Shown: positions 47,066 through 55,367 of the stretch, in pieces
Layout: the number at the start of each line of letters is the position of its first letter
How positions within the stretch are numbered: position 1 is the stretch's first letter
Source of the DNA: JAKFWF01 sp963750535
GTDB taxonomy: Bacteria; Pseudomonadota; Alphaproteobacteria; Rhizobiales; Hyphomicrobiaceae
Length of the DNA: 64,000 nt
Reading direction: 5' to 3'
Assembly: GCA_963750535.1 (NCBI GenBank)
Contig: CAVVRF010000028.1
Span: 248,001-312,000, forward strand
Translations under genes and position numbers: made by a program
Notes under the pieces: generated by a model
Seen by the model: the letters and a program-made list of their open reading frames with translations, nothing else
What the model was told of the DNA's origin: nothing
Databases searched by the model: none

Positions 47066-47436
47066 TCGATCACGTGTCGGTTCCGGTTGCCGACCTGGCC
47101 GCCGCCGCGCGCTTCTACGACCGCGTGCTGGAGCCGCTGGGCATGCGGCGGCTCGTCGAGCGCGAGCGGACCGTCGGCTACGGCAGCCGATACCCCGAGT
47201 TCTGGCTCAACCTGCGCGACGGCCATGTCGGCAAGCCGGACAGCGGTCACCACGTCTGCCTGCGCGCCCGCGACGAGGATGCGGTGCGCGCGTTCTTTGC
47301 CGCGGCGCTCGACGGCGGCGGCAGGAGCGACGGCGCACCCGGGCCGCGCACCGGCGCCGTGGCCACCTATTTCGGCGCCTTCGTTCTTGATCCCGACGGC
47401 AACAAGATGGAGGCTGTCACCTTCCCTCGCGCCTGA
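47062..47436 (+). CDS. VOC (glyoxalase/bleomycin resistance fold) family protein
   Basis: 124 residues. The VOC beta-alpha-beta modules start MIDHVSVPVADLAAAARFYD, with the metal histidine in DHVSV, and end AFVLDPDGNKMEAVTF. The middle has HHVCLRARD. This is a small lactoylglutathione lyase-like protein, and the reaction is not predictable. Its start overlaps the ureohydrolase stop, so it belongs to the same operon. Confidence 0.88.
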   Translation: MIDHVSVPVADLAAAARFYDRVLEPLGMRRLVERERTVGYGSRYPEFWLNLRDGHVGKPDSGHHVCLRARDEDAVRAFFAAALDGGGRSDGAPGPRTGAVATYFGAFVLDPDGNKMEAVTFPRA

Positions 47437-47484
47437 GCGCCGCCACCCGGATTATCCCACGGCCTTTGCAATGGAGCCCCAGTC

Positions 47485-48837
47485 ATGGCCTTGCCCCGCC
47501 TGAAGCCCAACACCGACCTTGCCGGCGCGGTCGCCGACGCCGAGCATCGCTTCATTGCGGCGAATCCGAAGAGCAAGGCGCGCATCGACAGCGCCAAGGC
47601 CAGCATGCCGGGAGGCAACACGCGAACGGTGCTGCACTATTCGCCGTTCCCGGTCGCCTTCAAGGGCGGCGAGGGCTGCCGGCTGACCGATATCGACGGT
47701 CACACCTATGTGGACTTCCTCGGCGAATATACCGCCGGTCTCTACGGGCACTCGAATCCGCGGATCATGACGGCGTTGCGCCAGGTGATCGACGGCGGCG
47801 TGACGCTCGGCGGCCCCAACGTGTTCGAAGCCGAGCTTGCCCGCATGATGTGCGAGCGCTTCCCGTCGGTCGAGCTGATCCGGTTCTGCAACTCGGGCAC
47901 GGAAGCGAACCTGTTCGCGATGGTGACGGCGCGGATGTACACGAAGCGCAGCCACATCATGGTGATGAACGGCGGCTATCACGGCGGCGTATTCTATTTC
48001 GGCCAGCACAAGCCGCCGATCAACGCGCCGTTCCCGTGGGTGATCGCGCGCTACAACGATATCGAAGGCACGATCGCGCAGATCGAGGCGCATGCACACG
48101 AGTTGGCGGCGATCGTGGTCGAGCCGATGATGGGCGGCGGCGGTGCGATCGCGGCCGACAAGGAGTTCCTGCAGGCGCTCCGCGATGCCGCCAGCCGCCA
48201 CGGCATCGTGCTGGTCTTCGACGAGGTGATGAGCTCGCGGCTGTCGTCGGGCGGAATGCAGAAGCGGCTCGGCATCACCCCGGACATGACCACGTTCGGC
48301 AAGTATCTCGGTGGCGGCATGAGCTTCGGCGCATTCGGCGGCCGTCGCGACATCATGGCCCACTACGATCCCTATCGGTCGGGTTCGGCGCCGCATGCCG
48401 GCACCTTCAACAACAACGTGCTGTCGATGGCGGCGGGCGTCGTCGGCCTGCGCGACATCTACACCGCCGAGGTGGCAGAGCGCTTCAATGCCGATGCCGA
48501 TGCCTTCCGCGACCGGCTCAACGCGATCATGCGGCGGCACGGCCTGCCGATGCAGACGCTCGGCGTGGGCTCGATCCTGGCCATGCATTTCAACGGCGGC
48601 ACCATCAAGCGGCCCGAGGACACGTGGGCCAAGGACAAGGCCGGCGAGCAGCGCAATGCCGATCTGCTCAAACTACTGCACCTCGACATGATGGAGCTCG
48701 GCCAGTACTTCGCCCGCCGCGGCATGCTGGCGCTGTCGCTGCCGATCGGGCCGGCCGAGCTCGGCGGCTTCGAGGCGGCACTCGAGGAATTCCTCACGGT
48801 GCGCGGGCCGGTGCTGCGGCAGGCGCTGCAGGCCTGA
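47485..48837 (+). CDS. Class III aminotransferase, glutamate-1-semialdehyde aminomutase-like
   Basis: 450 residues. ASMPGGNTRTVLHYSPFP is the substrate-loop signature of GSA-aminomutase-like enzymes. RFCNSGTEANLFAMVTAR binds the cofactor phosphate, LVFDEVMSSRLS has the Asp, and TTFGKYLGGGMSFGAFGG contains the PLP lysine (Lys273). Many such proteins are catabolic transaminases rather than HemL, and the operon context with a ureohydrolase supports that. It starts 48 bp after the VOC gene. Confidence 0.9.
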   Translation: MALPRLKPNTDLAGAVADAEHRFIAANPKSKARIDSAKASMPGGNTRTVLHYSPFPVAFKGGEGCRLTDIDGHTYVDFLGEYTAGLYGHSNPRIMTALRQVIDGGVTLGGPNVFEAELARMMCERFPSVELIRFCNSGTEANLFAMVTARMYTKRSHIMVMNGGYHGGVFYFGQHKPPINAPFPWVIARYNDIEGTIAQIEAHAHELAAIVVEPMMGGGGAIAADKEFLQALRDAASRHGIVLVFDEVMSSRLSSGGMQKRLGITPDMTTFGKYLGGGMSFGAFGGRRDIMAHYDPYRSGSAPHAGTFNNNVLSMAAGVVGLRDIYTAEVAERFNADADAFRDRLNAIMRRHGLPMQTLGVGSILAMHFNGGTIKRPEDTWAKDKAGEQRNADLLKLLHLDMMELGQYFARRGMLALSLPIGPAELGGFEAALEEFLTVRGPVLRQALQA

Positions 48838-48888
48838 CGAGCTCGTTCTTTACCGGGAGGCCGGCCGCAACGGCCTTGCAGTCGGCGT

Positions 48889-49677
48889 TCACGCGCCGGC
48901 AAGCATGTCGTCGGCGAGCTGGAATAGAAGGGCTAGATCCTCCGGCCGCGACAAACGGTGCTCGCCGTCCGCGACCCAGGTCACCCGCGTCCAGCCGCCC
49001 TCGAGCAGACCTTCGAGATCGACGGTGTGCTGCCACGGCACGTCGGGGTCGAGCCGGCCGTGCATGATGTGGATCGGCCGGCCGGGGTTCCAAGGCTCGC
49101 GGCCCAGCAGGTGCCGGCGTCCGTCCTCGATGAGCTTGCGGGTGATGGGGTAGGGCTCGCCATAAGCGCTCGGCCGGTGCCAGACGCCAGCGTCCCGGAT
49201 TGCCGCCTTCGCCTCGTCGGAGAAGCGGCGCCACATCAGTTCCTCGGTCATGTCCCAAGCGGGCGCGATCAGGATCAGGCCCTTGATGCGCCCCGCTTCG
49301 GCGGGATTTGTCCTGAGCAGGCGCTTCAGCAGCAGCAGCGCGATGTAGCCTCCCATGCTGGAGCCGACGAGTATCTGTGTTCCCTGCGTGAGCCGGGTCA
49401 CCACGGCCTCGGCCTCGTCGAGCCAGCGGCCGATGGTGCCATCCTCGAAGTGCCCGCCGGACTGGCCGTGGCCGGAGTAGTCGAACCTCGTCGAGGCGCG
49501 CCCGCGCCCGGCAGCCCATTCGGCGAGCGCCGTGGCCTTGGTGCTGACCATGTCCGACTTGAAGCCCGGCAGCCAGACCAGGCCGGGCGGCTCGCCGCGG
49601 CCCTGGAGGGTGGCGATGCGCCTGCCATCGGCACCGGCGCCGACATCGATGAATTGCGGTTGCTGGCTGGTCGGCAT
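48889..49677 (-). CDS. Alpha/beta hydrolase (ABHD10-like)
   Basis: 262 residues from the ATG at 49677. The oxyanion strand LVWLPGFKSDM and the segment RFDYSGHGQSGG are followed by the nucleophile elbow VGSSMGGYIAL, an Asp in HGRLDPDVPW and the closing histidine in DGEHRLSRPEDL. The order resembles mitochondrial ABHD10-type thioesterases, by memory. The substrate is unknown. Its start is 36 bp from the divergent glycosyltransferase start. Confidence 0.85.
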   Translation of the reverse strand: MPTSQQPQFIDVGAGADGRRIATLQGRGEPPGLVWLPGFKSDMVSTKATALAEWAAGRGRASTRFDYSGHGQSGGHFEDGTIGRWLDEAEAVVTRLTQGTQILVGSSMGGYIALLLLKRLLRTNPAEAGRIKGLILIAPAWDMTEELMWRRFSDEAKAAIRDAGVWHRPSAYGEPYPITRKLIEDGRRHLLGREPWNPGRPIHIMHGRLDPDVPWQHTVDLEGLLEGGWTRVTWVADGEHRLSRPEDLALLFQLADDMLAGA

Positions 49678-49712
49678 AGATAGGCCCTTGCGAATCGAGC
49701 GAGCGGCGCACC

Positions 49713-50939
49713 GTGGTGCAACGGCCAACCATACTCCAGATCATCCCGCGCCTCGATACCGGAGGCGCCGAGCTGTCGGCGATCGAGATCACCGATGCGA
49801 TCGTCCGCGCCGGCGGCCGGGCCATCGTCGCCACCGAGGGCGGGCGCATGGCGGATCGGGTGACGGCGGCGGGCGGCGAGCTCGTGATCATGCCGGCCGG
49901 CAGCAAGAACCCGCTGCGCATGCTTGCCAACGCGGGTACCCTTGGCCGCATCATTCGGCGCGACGCGGTCAACCTCGTTCATGCCCGCAGCCGGGCGCCG
50001 GCCTGGAGCGCTCTGCTTGCCGCAAGGCGCGCCGGCATCCCGTTCGTCACCACCTACCACGGCGCCTACTCCGAGAAGGGTCGCTTGAAGCGCCTCTACA
50101 ACAGCGTGATGGCGCGCGGCGATATCGTCATCGCCAACTCGAACTACACCAGCCGGCTGATCCAGCAGCGCTATGGCACGGTGGCGACCCGCATCCGCGT
50201 CATCCACCGCGGCGTCGACGAAACGGCGCTCGACCCGGGTCGCGTATCGGTCGAGCGTTCGGCTGCCATGCGGCAGCGCCTTGGGGTTGGGCCCGGCCAG
50301 CGCGTGGTCCTCCAGGCGGCGCGGCTGACCAGCTGGAAGGGGCAGGGCGTGCTGATCGAGGCGGCGGCGCTGCTGCAGCGGGCGGGCAAGCTTGGCGACA
50401 CGGTGGTGGTGCTGGCCGGTGACCCCCAGGGTCGGGACGCGTATGCAGCGGACCTCACCGCCCAGATCGCCCGCCTCGGCCTTGACGGCCGGGTCCGCCT
50501 CGTCGGCCACATCGACGACATACCTGCCGCGCTTTGCCTCGCGCACGTCGCGGTGATCGCCTCGACCGAGCCGGAAGCCTTCGGGCGCAGCGTCACCGAG
50601 GCCGGTGCCATGGGCTGTCCGGCGATCGCGACCGACATCGGCGCTCCACCCGAGACCGTCCTGGCGCCGCCGGTCGCGGCCCCGGATCGCACCACCGGCT
50701 GGCTGGTGCCGCCGGGCGATGCAGCCGCGCTTGCCGGCCGGCTCGCCGAGGCACTCGCGATGTCCGCGGCCGATCGGACCGAGATGGGTGCGCGGGCGCG
50801 GACCCATGTGCTGGAGAATTTCTCCCTTGCGGCCATGAAGTTCGCGACGCTCGAGGTCTACGACGAGATCCTTGGCACTCGACTGGCCACCGCCGCCGCG
50901 ATCACGACACTGCTGCGCAAAAGTACGACAGGCGCTTGA
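49713..50939 (+). CDS. Glycosyltransferase family 4 protein
   Basis: 408 residues from a GTG. GT-B fold: LQIIPRLDTGGAELSAIEI is the N-terminal glycine-rich segment, VTTYHGAYSE the acceptor side, and EPEAFGRSVTEAGAMGCPAIATD the donor-binding EX7E region. It would add a sugar to a lipid or surface glycan from a nucleotide-sugar donor. No other glycan genes are adjacent, though nucleotide-sugar genes lie at 61.8-64 kb. The 81 bp after it lead to the infC ribosome site. Confidence 0.9.
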   Translation: MVQRPTILQIIPRLDTGGAELSAIEITDAIVRAGGRAIVATEGGRMADRVTAAGGELVIMPAGSKNPLRMLANAGTLGRIIRRDAVNLVHARSRAPAWSALLAARRAGIPFVTTYHGAYSEKGRLKRLYNSVMARGDIVIANSNYTSRLIQQRYGTVATRIRVIHRGVDETALDPGRVSVERSAAMRQRLGVGPGQRVVLQAARLTSWKGQGVLIEAAALLQRAGKLGDTVVVLAGDPQGRDAYAADLTAQIARLGLDGRVRLVGHIDDIPAALCLAHVAVIASTEPEAFGRSVTEAGAMGCPAIATDIGAPPETVLAPPVAAPDRTTGWLVPPGDAAALAGRLAEALAMSAADRTEMGARARTHVLENFSLAAMKFATLEVYDEILGTRLATAAAITTLLRKSTTGA

Positions 50940-51006
50940 CTTGCCGGCACACCTTGCCGAATGTCCGGTCGGTTTGCTGGTGCTGCCAGCGATCCCTGCA
51001 ACAGCC

Positions 51007-51023
51007 AAAGGAGAATCAACATC
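51007..51023 (+). promoter_or_regulatory. infC ribosome-binding site with a non-canonical ATC start codon
   Basis: AAAGGAGA at 51007-51014 is followed by ATC at 51021-51023, seven bases after the AGGAG core. From this ATC the frame reads RRPSSRDTQE, then IF3 sequence. IF3 discriminates against AUU/AUC/AUA starts and represses its own mRNA this way, so a rare start is expected. The nearest in-frame ATG (50961) has no ribosome site. Confidence 0.7.
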
Positions 51024-51563
51024 CGCCGTCCATCTTCGAGAGACACGCAGGAGCGCGAACCGAAAGGTCCGAGGATCAACGATGCGATCCGTGCCCGCGA
51101 AGTCCGTTTGATTGATGAAAATGGTCAAAACGCCGGTGTCGTCGCTACACTTGCGGCGCAGGAACGGGCAAACGCCTCCGGCCTCGACTTGGTGGAGATT
51201 TCGCCTGACGCGAATCCACCGGTCTGCAAGATCATGGATTATGGAAAATTCAAGTATCAAGAACAGAAGAAAGCCGCCGAGGCGCGTAAGAACCAGAAGA
51301 TCGTCGAGTTGAAAGAGATCAAGATGCGGCCCAGCATCGATGATCACGACTACGACGTGAAAATGCGCGCCATGCGCCGGTTCTTCGAGGAAGGCGACAA
51401 GGTCAAGGTAACGCTCAGGTTCCGTGGTCGCGAGATGGCGCACCAGGAGCTCGGCATGGACGTGCTGAAGCGGGTCAAGGTCGATATCGAAGGGTTTGCG
51501 AAGGTCGAGACCGAGCCCCGGTTCGAAGCCCGGCAGCTGATCATGATCCTGGCGCCGAAGTAG
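51021..51563 (+). CDS. infC: Translation initiation factor IF-3
   Basis: 180 residues if initiated at the ATC at 51021. The N-domain has PRINDAIRAREVRLIDENG and the signature LDLVEISPDANPPVCKIMD split by domain borders. The linker is Lys-rich (EQKKAAEARKNQK), and the C-domain has KMRPSIDDHDYDVK and FRGREMAHQELG. IF3 keeps the 30S subunit free and checks start codons. thrS, often upstream in other bacteria, is replaced here by a glycosyltransferase gene. rpmI, rplT and pheS follow in the usual order. Confidence 0.93.
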   Translation: MRRPSSRDTQEREPKGPRINDAIRAREVRLIDENGQNAGVVATLAAQERANASGLDLVEISPDANPPVCKIMDYGKFKYQEQKKAAEARKNQKIVELKEIKMRPSIDDHDYDVKMRAMRRFFEEGDKVKVTLRFRGREMAHQELGMDVLKRVKVDIEGFAKVETEPRFEARQLIMILAPK

Positions 51564-51678
51564 TTTCTTCATTGCCGCATCCGACTGCGCTTCGCGTAGC
51601 CGGCCGGACGCGGCGGAGCGCCGAGGTCCCAATTTCTCCCGTTGCTACGGGCCTCGGGCTTCGCTATAGACACCCCCA

Positions 51679-51765
51679 GAGCCGCCCGGCAGGGCATGCC
51701 GTGGCGGCTCGATATCGTTTGCACAACAAACGGTCCAACCTCCGCGACGCGCATTCTTGCGTGTC
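51679..51765 (+). promoter_or_regulatory. Structured leader upstream of rpmI-rplT
   Basis: Two hairpins fill the gap after infC. The first (51679-51710) pairs GAGCCGCC with GGCGGCTC and, inside it, CGGCA with TGCCG. The second (51746-51765) pairs GACGCGCA with TGCGTGTC around TTCT, one pair being G-T. A smaller one follows near 51780. L20 represses the rpmI-rplT mRNA in other bacteria by binding leader structures, so this is a candidate target. A terminator of infC is an alternative for the first hairpin. Confidence 0.4.
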
Positions 51766-51822
51766 GTAGCAAGGGGTTACGGCGTAATCGCCGGCTAATC
51801 GAGACCAAACAGGAGCAACCAA

Positions 51823-52023
51823 ATGCCCAAGTTGAAGACCAAGAGTGGCGCCAAGAAGCGCTTCAAGATGACGGGCAACGGCCACGTGAAGGCCGCGGCC
51901 CAGGGTAAGCGGCACGGCATGATCAAGCGGACGGCCAAGTTCGTCCGCTCGGCGCGCGGCACCATGGTGCTGAATGACAGCGACGCCAAGATCGTCAAGA
52001 AGTACATGCCCTACAATCGGTAA
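51823..52023 (+). CDS. rpmI: 50S ribosomal protein L35
   Basis: 66 residues, highly basic. The family N-terminus MPKLKTKSGAKKRFK and the segment GKRHGMIKRTAKFVR are complete. CAGGAGCAACC precedes the ATG. It is a core 50S protein, co-transcribed with rplT 55 bp downstream. Confidence 0.97.
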   Translation: MPKLKTKSGAKKRFKMTGNGHVKAAAQGKRHGMIKRTAKFVRSARGTMVLNDSDAKIVKKYMPYNR

Positions 52024-52078
52024 GACTCCAGTCCTGCCGACCAAACCCGCAATATTTGTCATCTGACGGAGCACTCCC

Positions 52079-52453
52079 ATGGCACGCGTCAAGCGCGGCG
52101 TCACCGCCCACGCCAAGCACAAGAAAGTCCTGAAGGCCGCCAAAGGCTTCTACGGCCGCCGCAAGAACACGATCCGGATCGCGAAGCAGGCCGTCGAGAA
52201 ATCGATGCAGTATGCGACGCGCGATCGCAAGCGCCGCAAGCGCACCTTCCGCGCGTTGTGGATCCAGCGGATCAACGCCGCGGTCCGCGAGCACGGCCTG
52301 ACCTACGGCCGCTTCATTGAGGGCCTGTCCAAGGCCGGCATCGAGATCGACCGCAAGGTGCTGGCCGACCTCGCCGTCAAGGACCCGACCGGCTTCAAGG
52401 CGCTGGTCGATCAGGCGGCGAGCCATGCCACCATCCAGAAGGCGGCTGCCTAG
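52079..52453 (+). CDS. rplT: 50S ribosomal protein L20
   Basis: 124 residues. The N-terminal RNA-binding extension MARVKRGVTAHAKHKKVL and GFYGRRKNTIRIAKQAVEK are typical, and the globular end has RINAAVREHGLTYGRFIEGL. It is needed early in 50S assembly and represses its own operon in other bacteria. A hairpin lies between it and pheS. Confidence 0.97.
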   Translation: MARVKRGVTAHAKHKKVLKAAKGFYGRRKNTIRIAKQAVEKSMQYATRDRKRRKRTFRALWIQRINAAVREHGLTYGRFIEGLSKAGIEIDRKVLADLAVKDPTGFKALVDQAASHATIQKAAA

Positions 52454-52495
52454 GGCGGTTGCTCGGACAGCCCATTGCCGCACACCCTTCCTTTT

Positions 52496-52523
52496 CGTCA
52501 TGGCCGCCTTCGCGGCCGTGACG
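52496..52523. promoter_or_regulatory. Hairpin between rplT and pheS
   Basis: CGTCATGGCCGC pairs with GCGGCCGTGACG across a CTTC loop with one T-G pair. No T tract follows, so it is not a classical terminator. It may be an attenuation or mRNA-processing element before pheS. Confidence 0.4.
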
Positions 52524-52578
52524 AGGAATTGGGAGATTTGGGTTCGAACTCAGGTTCGGAAAAGCTAGGCTCATACCC

Positions 52579-53649
52579 ATGCAGGCGGACGATCTACAGA
52601 CGCTTCAGGCAAAGCTGCTTGCCGATATCGCCAACGCTGGCGACCTCGCCAAGCTCGAGGAACTGCGGATATCGACGCTGGGCAAGAAGGGCGAAATTTC
52701 CCAGCGGATGCTGCAGATAAGCTCTGTGCCGCCCGACCAGCGCAAAGCATTCGGCGCGGCAAACAATGCGCTGAAGACTGCGGTAAGCGAGGCGCTCGAC
52801 GCCCGTAAGTCCGTGCTCGAGCAAGGCGCACTTTCGGCCCGCCTCTCGGCCGAGCGCGCCGACATCACTCTTCCCGTGCGCCTCGGTCCGTTGGCCGAAG
52901 GGCGCATTCATCCGGTGTCGCAGGTCTTCGACGAGATCATCGAGATCTTCGCCGACATGGGATTCTCGGTCGCGGAAGGACCCGACATCGAGACCGACGA
53001 CCTCAACTTCACGAAGCTGAATATCCCGCCCGAGCACCCCTCGCGGCAGGACCACGACACGTTCTACCTGAAGCCCAAGGCCGACGGCTCGCGGATGGTG
53101 CTGCGCACGCACACGAGCCCGGTGCAGATCCGCACCATGATGTCGCAGAAGCCGCCGATCCGCATCATCGCGCCCGGCCGCGTCTATCGCAGCGACAGCG
53201 ATCAGACCCACACGCCGATGTTCCACCAGATCGAGGGTCTGGTGATCGACGAGGCCACGCACCTGGGCCATCTCAAGTGGTGCCTGCAGGAGTTCTGCAA
53301 GGCGTTCTTCGAGGTCGACGACGTGAAGATGCGCTTCCGCGCTTCGCACTTCCCGTTCACCGAGCCCAGCATGGAGGTCGACATCGACGCCGCCGCCATC
53401 GGCAAGCCGGGGCGCTGGCTCGAGATCCTCGGCTCCGGCATGGTGCACCCGAAGGTGATCGCCAACTGCGGCCTCGATCCCGACAAGTACCAGGGGTTCG
53501 CCTTCGGCATGGGGCTCGACCGCATCACCATGCTGAAATACGGCATCGCCGACCTGCGCGACATGTTCTCCGGCGACCTGCGCTGGATGAAGCATTACGG
53601 CTTCCTGCCGCTCGATGTGCCGACACTGGCCGGCGGACTGTCGTCTTGA
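52579..53649 (+). CDS. pheS: Phenylalanyl-tRNA synthetase alpha subunit
   Basis: 356 residues. An N-terminal coiled-coil arm (about 1-90) leads to the class II core: HPVSQVFDEIIEIFADMGF, motif 2 in RTHTSPVQIRTM and RVYRSDSDQTHTPMFHQ, and motif 3 in GFAFGMGLDRITMLKYG. It charges tRNA-Phe as part of an alpha2-beta2 enzyme. The beta-subunit gene pheT, which normally follows directly, is absent. An unrelated membrane protein gene starts 31 bp later. There is no strong ribosome site before the ATG at 52579. Confidence 0.96.
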   Translation: MQADDLQTLQAKLLADIANAGDLAKLEELRISTLGKKGEISQRMLQISSVPPDQRKAFGAANNALKTAVSEALDARKSVLEQGALSARLSAERADITLPVRLGPLAEGRIHPVSQVFDEIIEIFADMGFSVAEGPDIETDDLNFTKLNIPPEHPSRQDHDTFYLKPKADGSRMVLRTHTSPVQIRTMMSQKPPIRIIAPGRVYRSDSDQTHTPMFHQIEGLVIDEATHLGHLKWCLQEFCKAFFEVDDVKMRFRASHFPFTEPSMEVDIDAAAIGKPGRWLEILGSGMVHPKVIANCGLDPDKYQGFAFGMGLDRITMLKYGIADLRDMFSGDLRWMKHYGFLPLDVPTLAGGLSS

Positions 53650-53680
53650 GCCGCTAGCCGTTTGCGGCTAGGTCGGTGAC

Positions 53681-54238
53681 ATGCCCGCAATGGTCATGCC
53701 CTCGTTCGCGATCCTGCTCGCCATCGCCCTCACCGTCGCGATGACGATCATGTCGACGTACATCGTGTTCACGCACCAGGAGCGGCAGGAAGAGATCGAC
53801 AGCTGGCTCGACTACTCGTTCTCGCGCGAGATGCTGCGGCGCGCCTTCTTCTACTACCGCTGGATCGGCGTCTCGATGATCGTGTTCTACGTGCTGTTCA
53901 CGATCAGCTGCCTGTTGCTGCAGGCCGAGGGCTACCTGATCTTCTCGGACGGCAAGGCGCCGGTGCTGGCTGGGCCGATCGCGACGTCGTTCTTCACCAT
54001 CGACCTGATGCTGCGCGGCGGCCTGTTCGACTTCATGCAGCACTTCGACCTGCGGGCGACCCACCTCTATCTCAACCGGCAGGCGCCGTGGTTCGTCTGG
54101 TACAGCTTCGTCTTCCGCATGTTCTACGGGCTGACGCTGCTGCGACTGCTGTTCTCCCTCGCATGGGTCTCGGCGAAGGTGCGGGTGATGCGCCAGCGTC
54201 AGCGGGACGCCGACGCGCAACTTCAGCTGTTCGATTAG
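53681..54238 (+). CDS. Polytopic inner-membrane protein of unknown function
   Basis: 185 residues with about four membrane segments (near 7-27, 61-80, 92-110 and 137-165). The first loop is charged (FTHQERQEEIDSWLDYSFSREM), and a basic C-terminal tail RVMRQRQRDADAQLQLFD follows. I recognise no family. It occupies the place where pheT would be expected, 31 bp after pheS, and may be co-transcribed with it. It is convergent with ppk2. Confidence 0.7.
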   Translation: MPAMVMPSFAILLAIALTVAMTIMSTYIVFTHQERQEEIDSWLDYSFSREMLRRAFFYYRWIGVSMIVFYVLFTISCLLLQAEGYLIFSDGKAPVLAGPIATSFFTIDLMLRGGLFDFMQHFDLRATHLYLNRQAPWFVWYSFVFRMFYGLTLLRLLFSLAWVSAKVRVMRQRQRDADAQLQLFD

Positions 54239-54281
54239 GGCAACTCGGGCGGTCGCATGCGGCCGCCAGCCGGCGCGGTCA

Positions 54282-55118
54282 TCAGGTACCGTAGAAGAAC
54301 TCCGGACCGGCACCGACCAGCAGCGGATCGGGCTTGCCGATCTCCTTCTTGTCGCGTCCCTCGTAGTGATAGGCCGACAGGATCGCCCGCATCACCTCGA
54401 GCCGGGCCCGGCGCTGGTCGTTGGCACGGATCACCGTCCATGGGCAGGTCGGCGTATGGGTGAAGCGGAACATCTCGTGCTGGGCGTTGGAGTATTCGTC
54501 CCATTTCGAGAGCGCCGCGAGATCGATTTCAGTGAGCTTCCACTGCTTGAGTGGATTGTGCCGGCGCTCGTGGAAGCGCTTCAATTGCATCTCGCGGCCG
54601 ATGGTCAGATAGAACTTGAACACCTTGAGGCTATCTCGCGCCAGCATCTCCTCGAGCTCGGGCGCGTCGCGCAGGAAGTTCGCCACTTGTTCCGGGGTGG
54701 CAAAGCCCATCACCCGTTCGACGCCGGCGCGGTTGTACCAGGAGCGATCGAACAGCACGATCTCGCCGCGGGTCGGCAGGTGCGCCAGGTAGCGCTGGAA
54801 GTACCACTGGCCGCGCTCGGTCTCGTTCGGCTTGGTCAGCGCCACGGCGCGCGCATAGCGGGGATTCAGATACTGCAGGATGGCGGCGATGCAGCCGCCC
54901 TTGCCGGCGCTGTCGCGACCCTCGAACAGCACCAGCAGCCGCTCGCCGGACTTCTGCATATGGCTCTGCAACTTTACGAGCTCGGTTTGCAGTTTGACGA
55001 GCTCTTCCTCGTAGGGCACGCGCTTGAGCTTCGCGGAATAGGGATAGCCGCCCGACTGGTGGGCTCGCTCGTCGATGTCCCGGTCGAGCCTGGGCGCGTT
55101 GATATCGAACTCGGGCAT
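54282..55118 (-). CDS. ppk2: Polyphosphate kinase 2
   Basis: 278 residues from the ATG at 55118, with AGGA seven bases upstream. An in-frame ATG at 55157 would add 13 polar residues. Walker A is FEGRDSAGKGG, Walker B is VLFDRSWYNRAGVERVMGF, and the lid is KRFHERRHNPLKQWK. PPK2 uses polyphosphate to phosphorylate nucleoside mono- or diphosphates, or runs in reverse. The single-domain length fits class I. The promoter region would be 55119-55367, shared with the divergent PhnD-like gene. Confidence 0.93.
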   Translation of the reverse strand: MPEFDINAPRLDRDIDERAHQSGGYPYSAKLKRVPYEEELVKLQTELVKLQSHMQKSGERLLVLFEGRDSAGKGGCIAAILQYLNPRYARAVALTKPNETERGQWYFQRYLAHLPTRGEIVLFDRSWYNRAGVERVMGFATPEQVANFLRDAPELEEMLARDSLKVFKFYLTIGREMQLKRFHERRHNPLKQWKLTEIDLAALSKWDEYSNAQHEMFRFTHTPTCPWTVIRANDQRRARLEVMRAILSAYHYEGRDKKEIGKPDPLLVGAGPEFFYGT

Positions 55119-55367
55119 ATTGTTCCTGCCGTCGTCGGCATCGTCGGTGTTGCCCATGGCGCTCACGTCGCTCCGCGTCGTTCCTGCGCTGCCACCGTGC
55201 AAGGATCGCGCGGCGCACGCAATGCAAAGCCGCCAACAGGGTTTCCGGGCGCGGAACCACGGTTGCCGCGGCCAGGTGATCCATGCAACCCGTTGTGCTG
55301 GCGCGACAAGCCATTCAAACTACAGGCCCGGGTCACTGCGAATGTGATCAGTTGGAGCGCCGACGCC

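Noticed and set aside
48838..48888. Bidirectional terminator between the GSA-like aminotransferase and the hydrolase gene
   Set aside because: A short AGGCCG/CGGCCT repeat is present but has no T tract and a weak stem.
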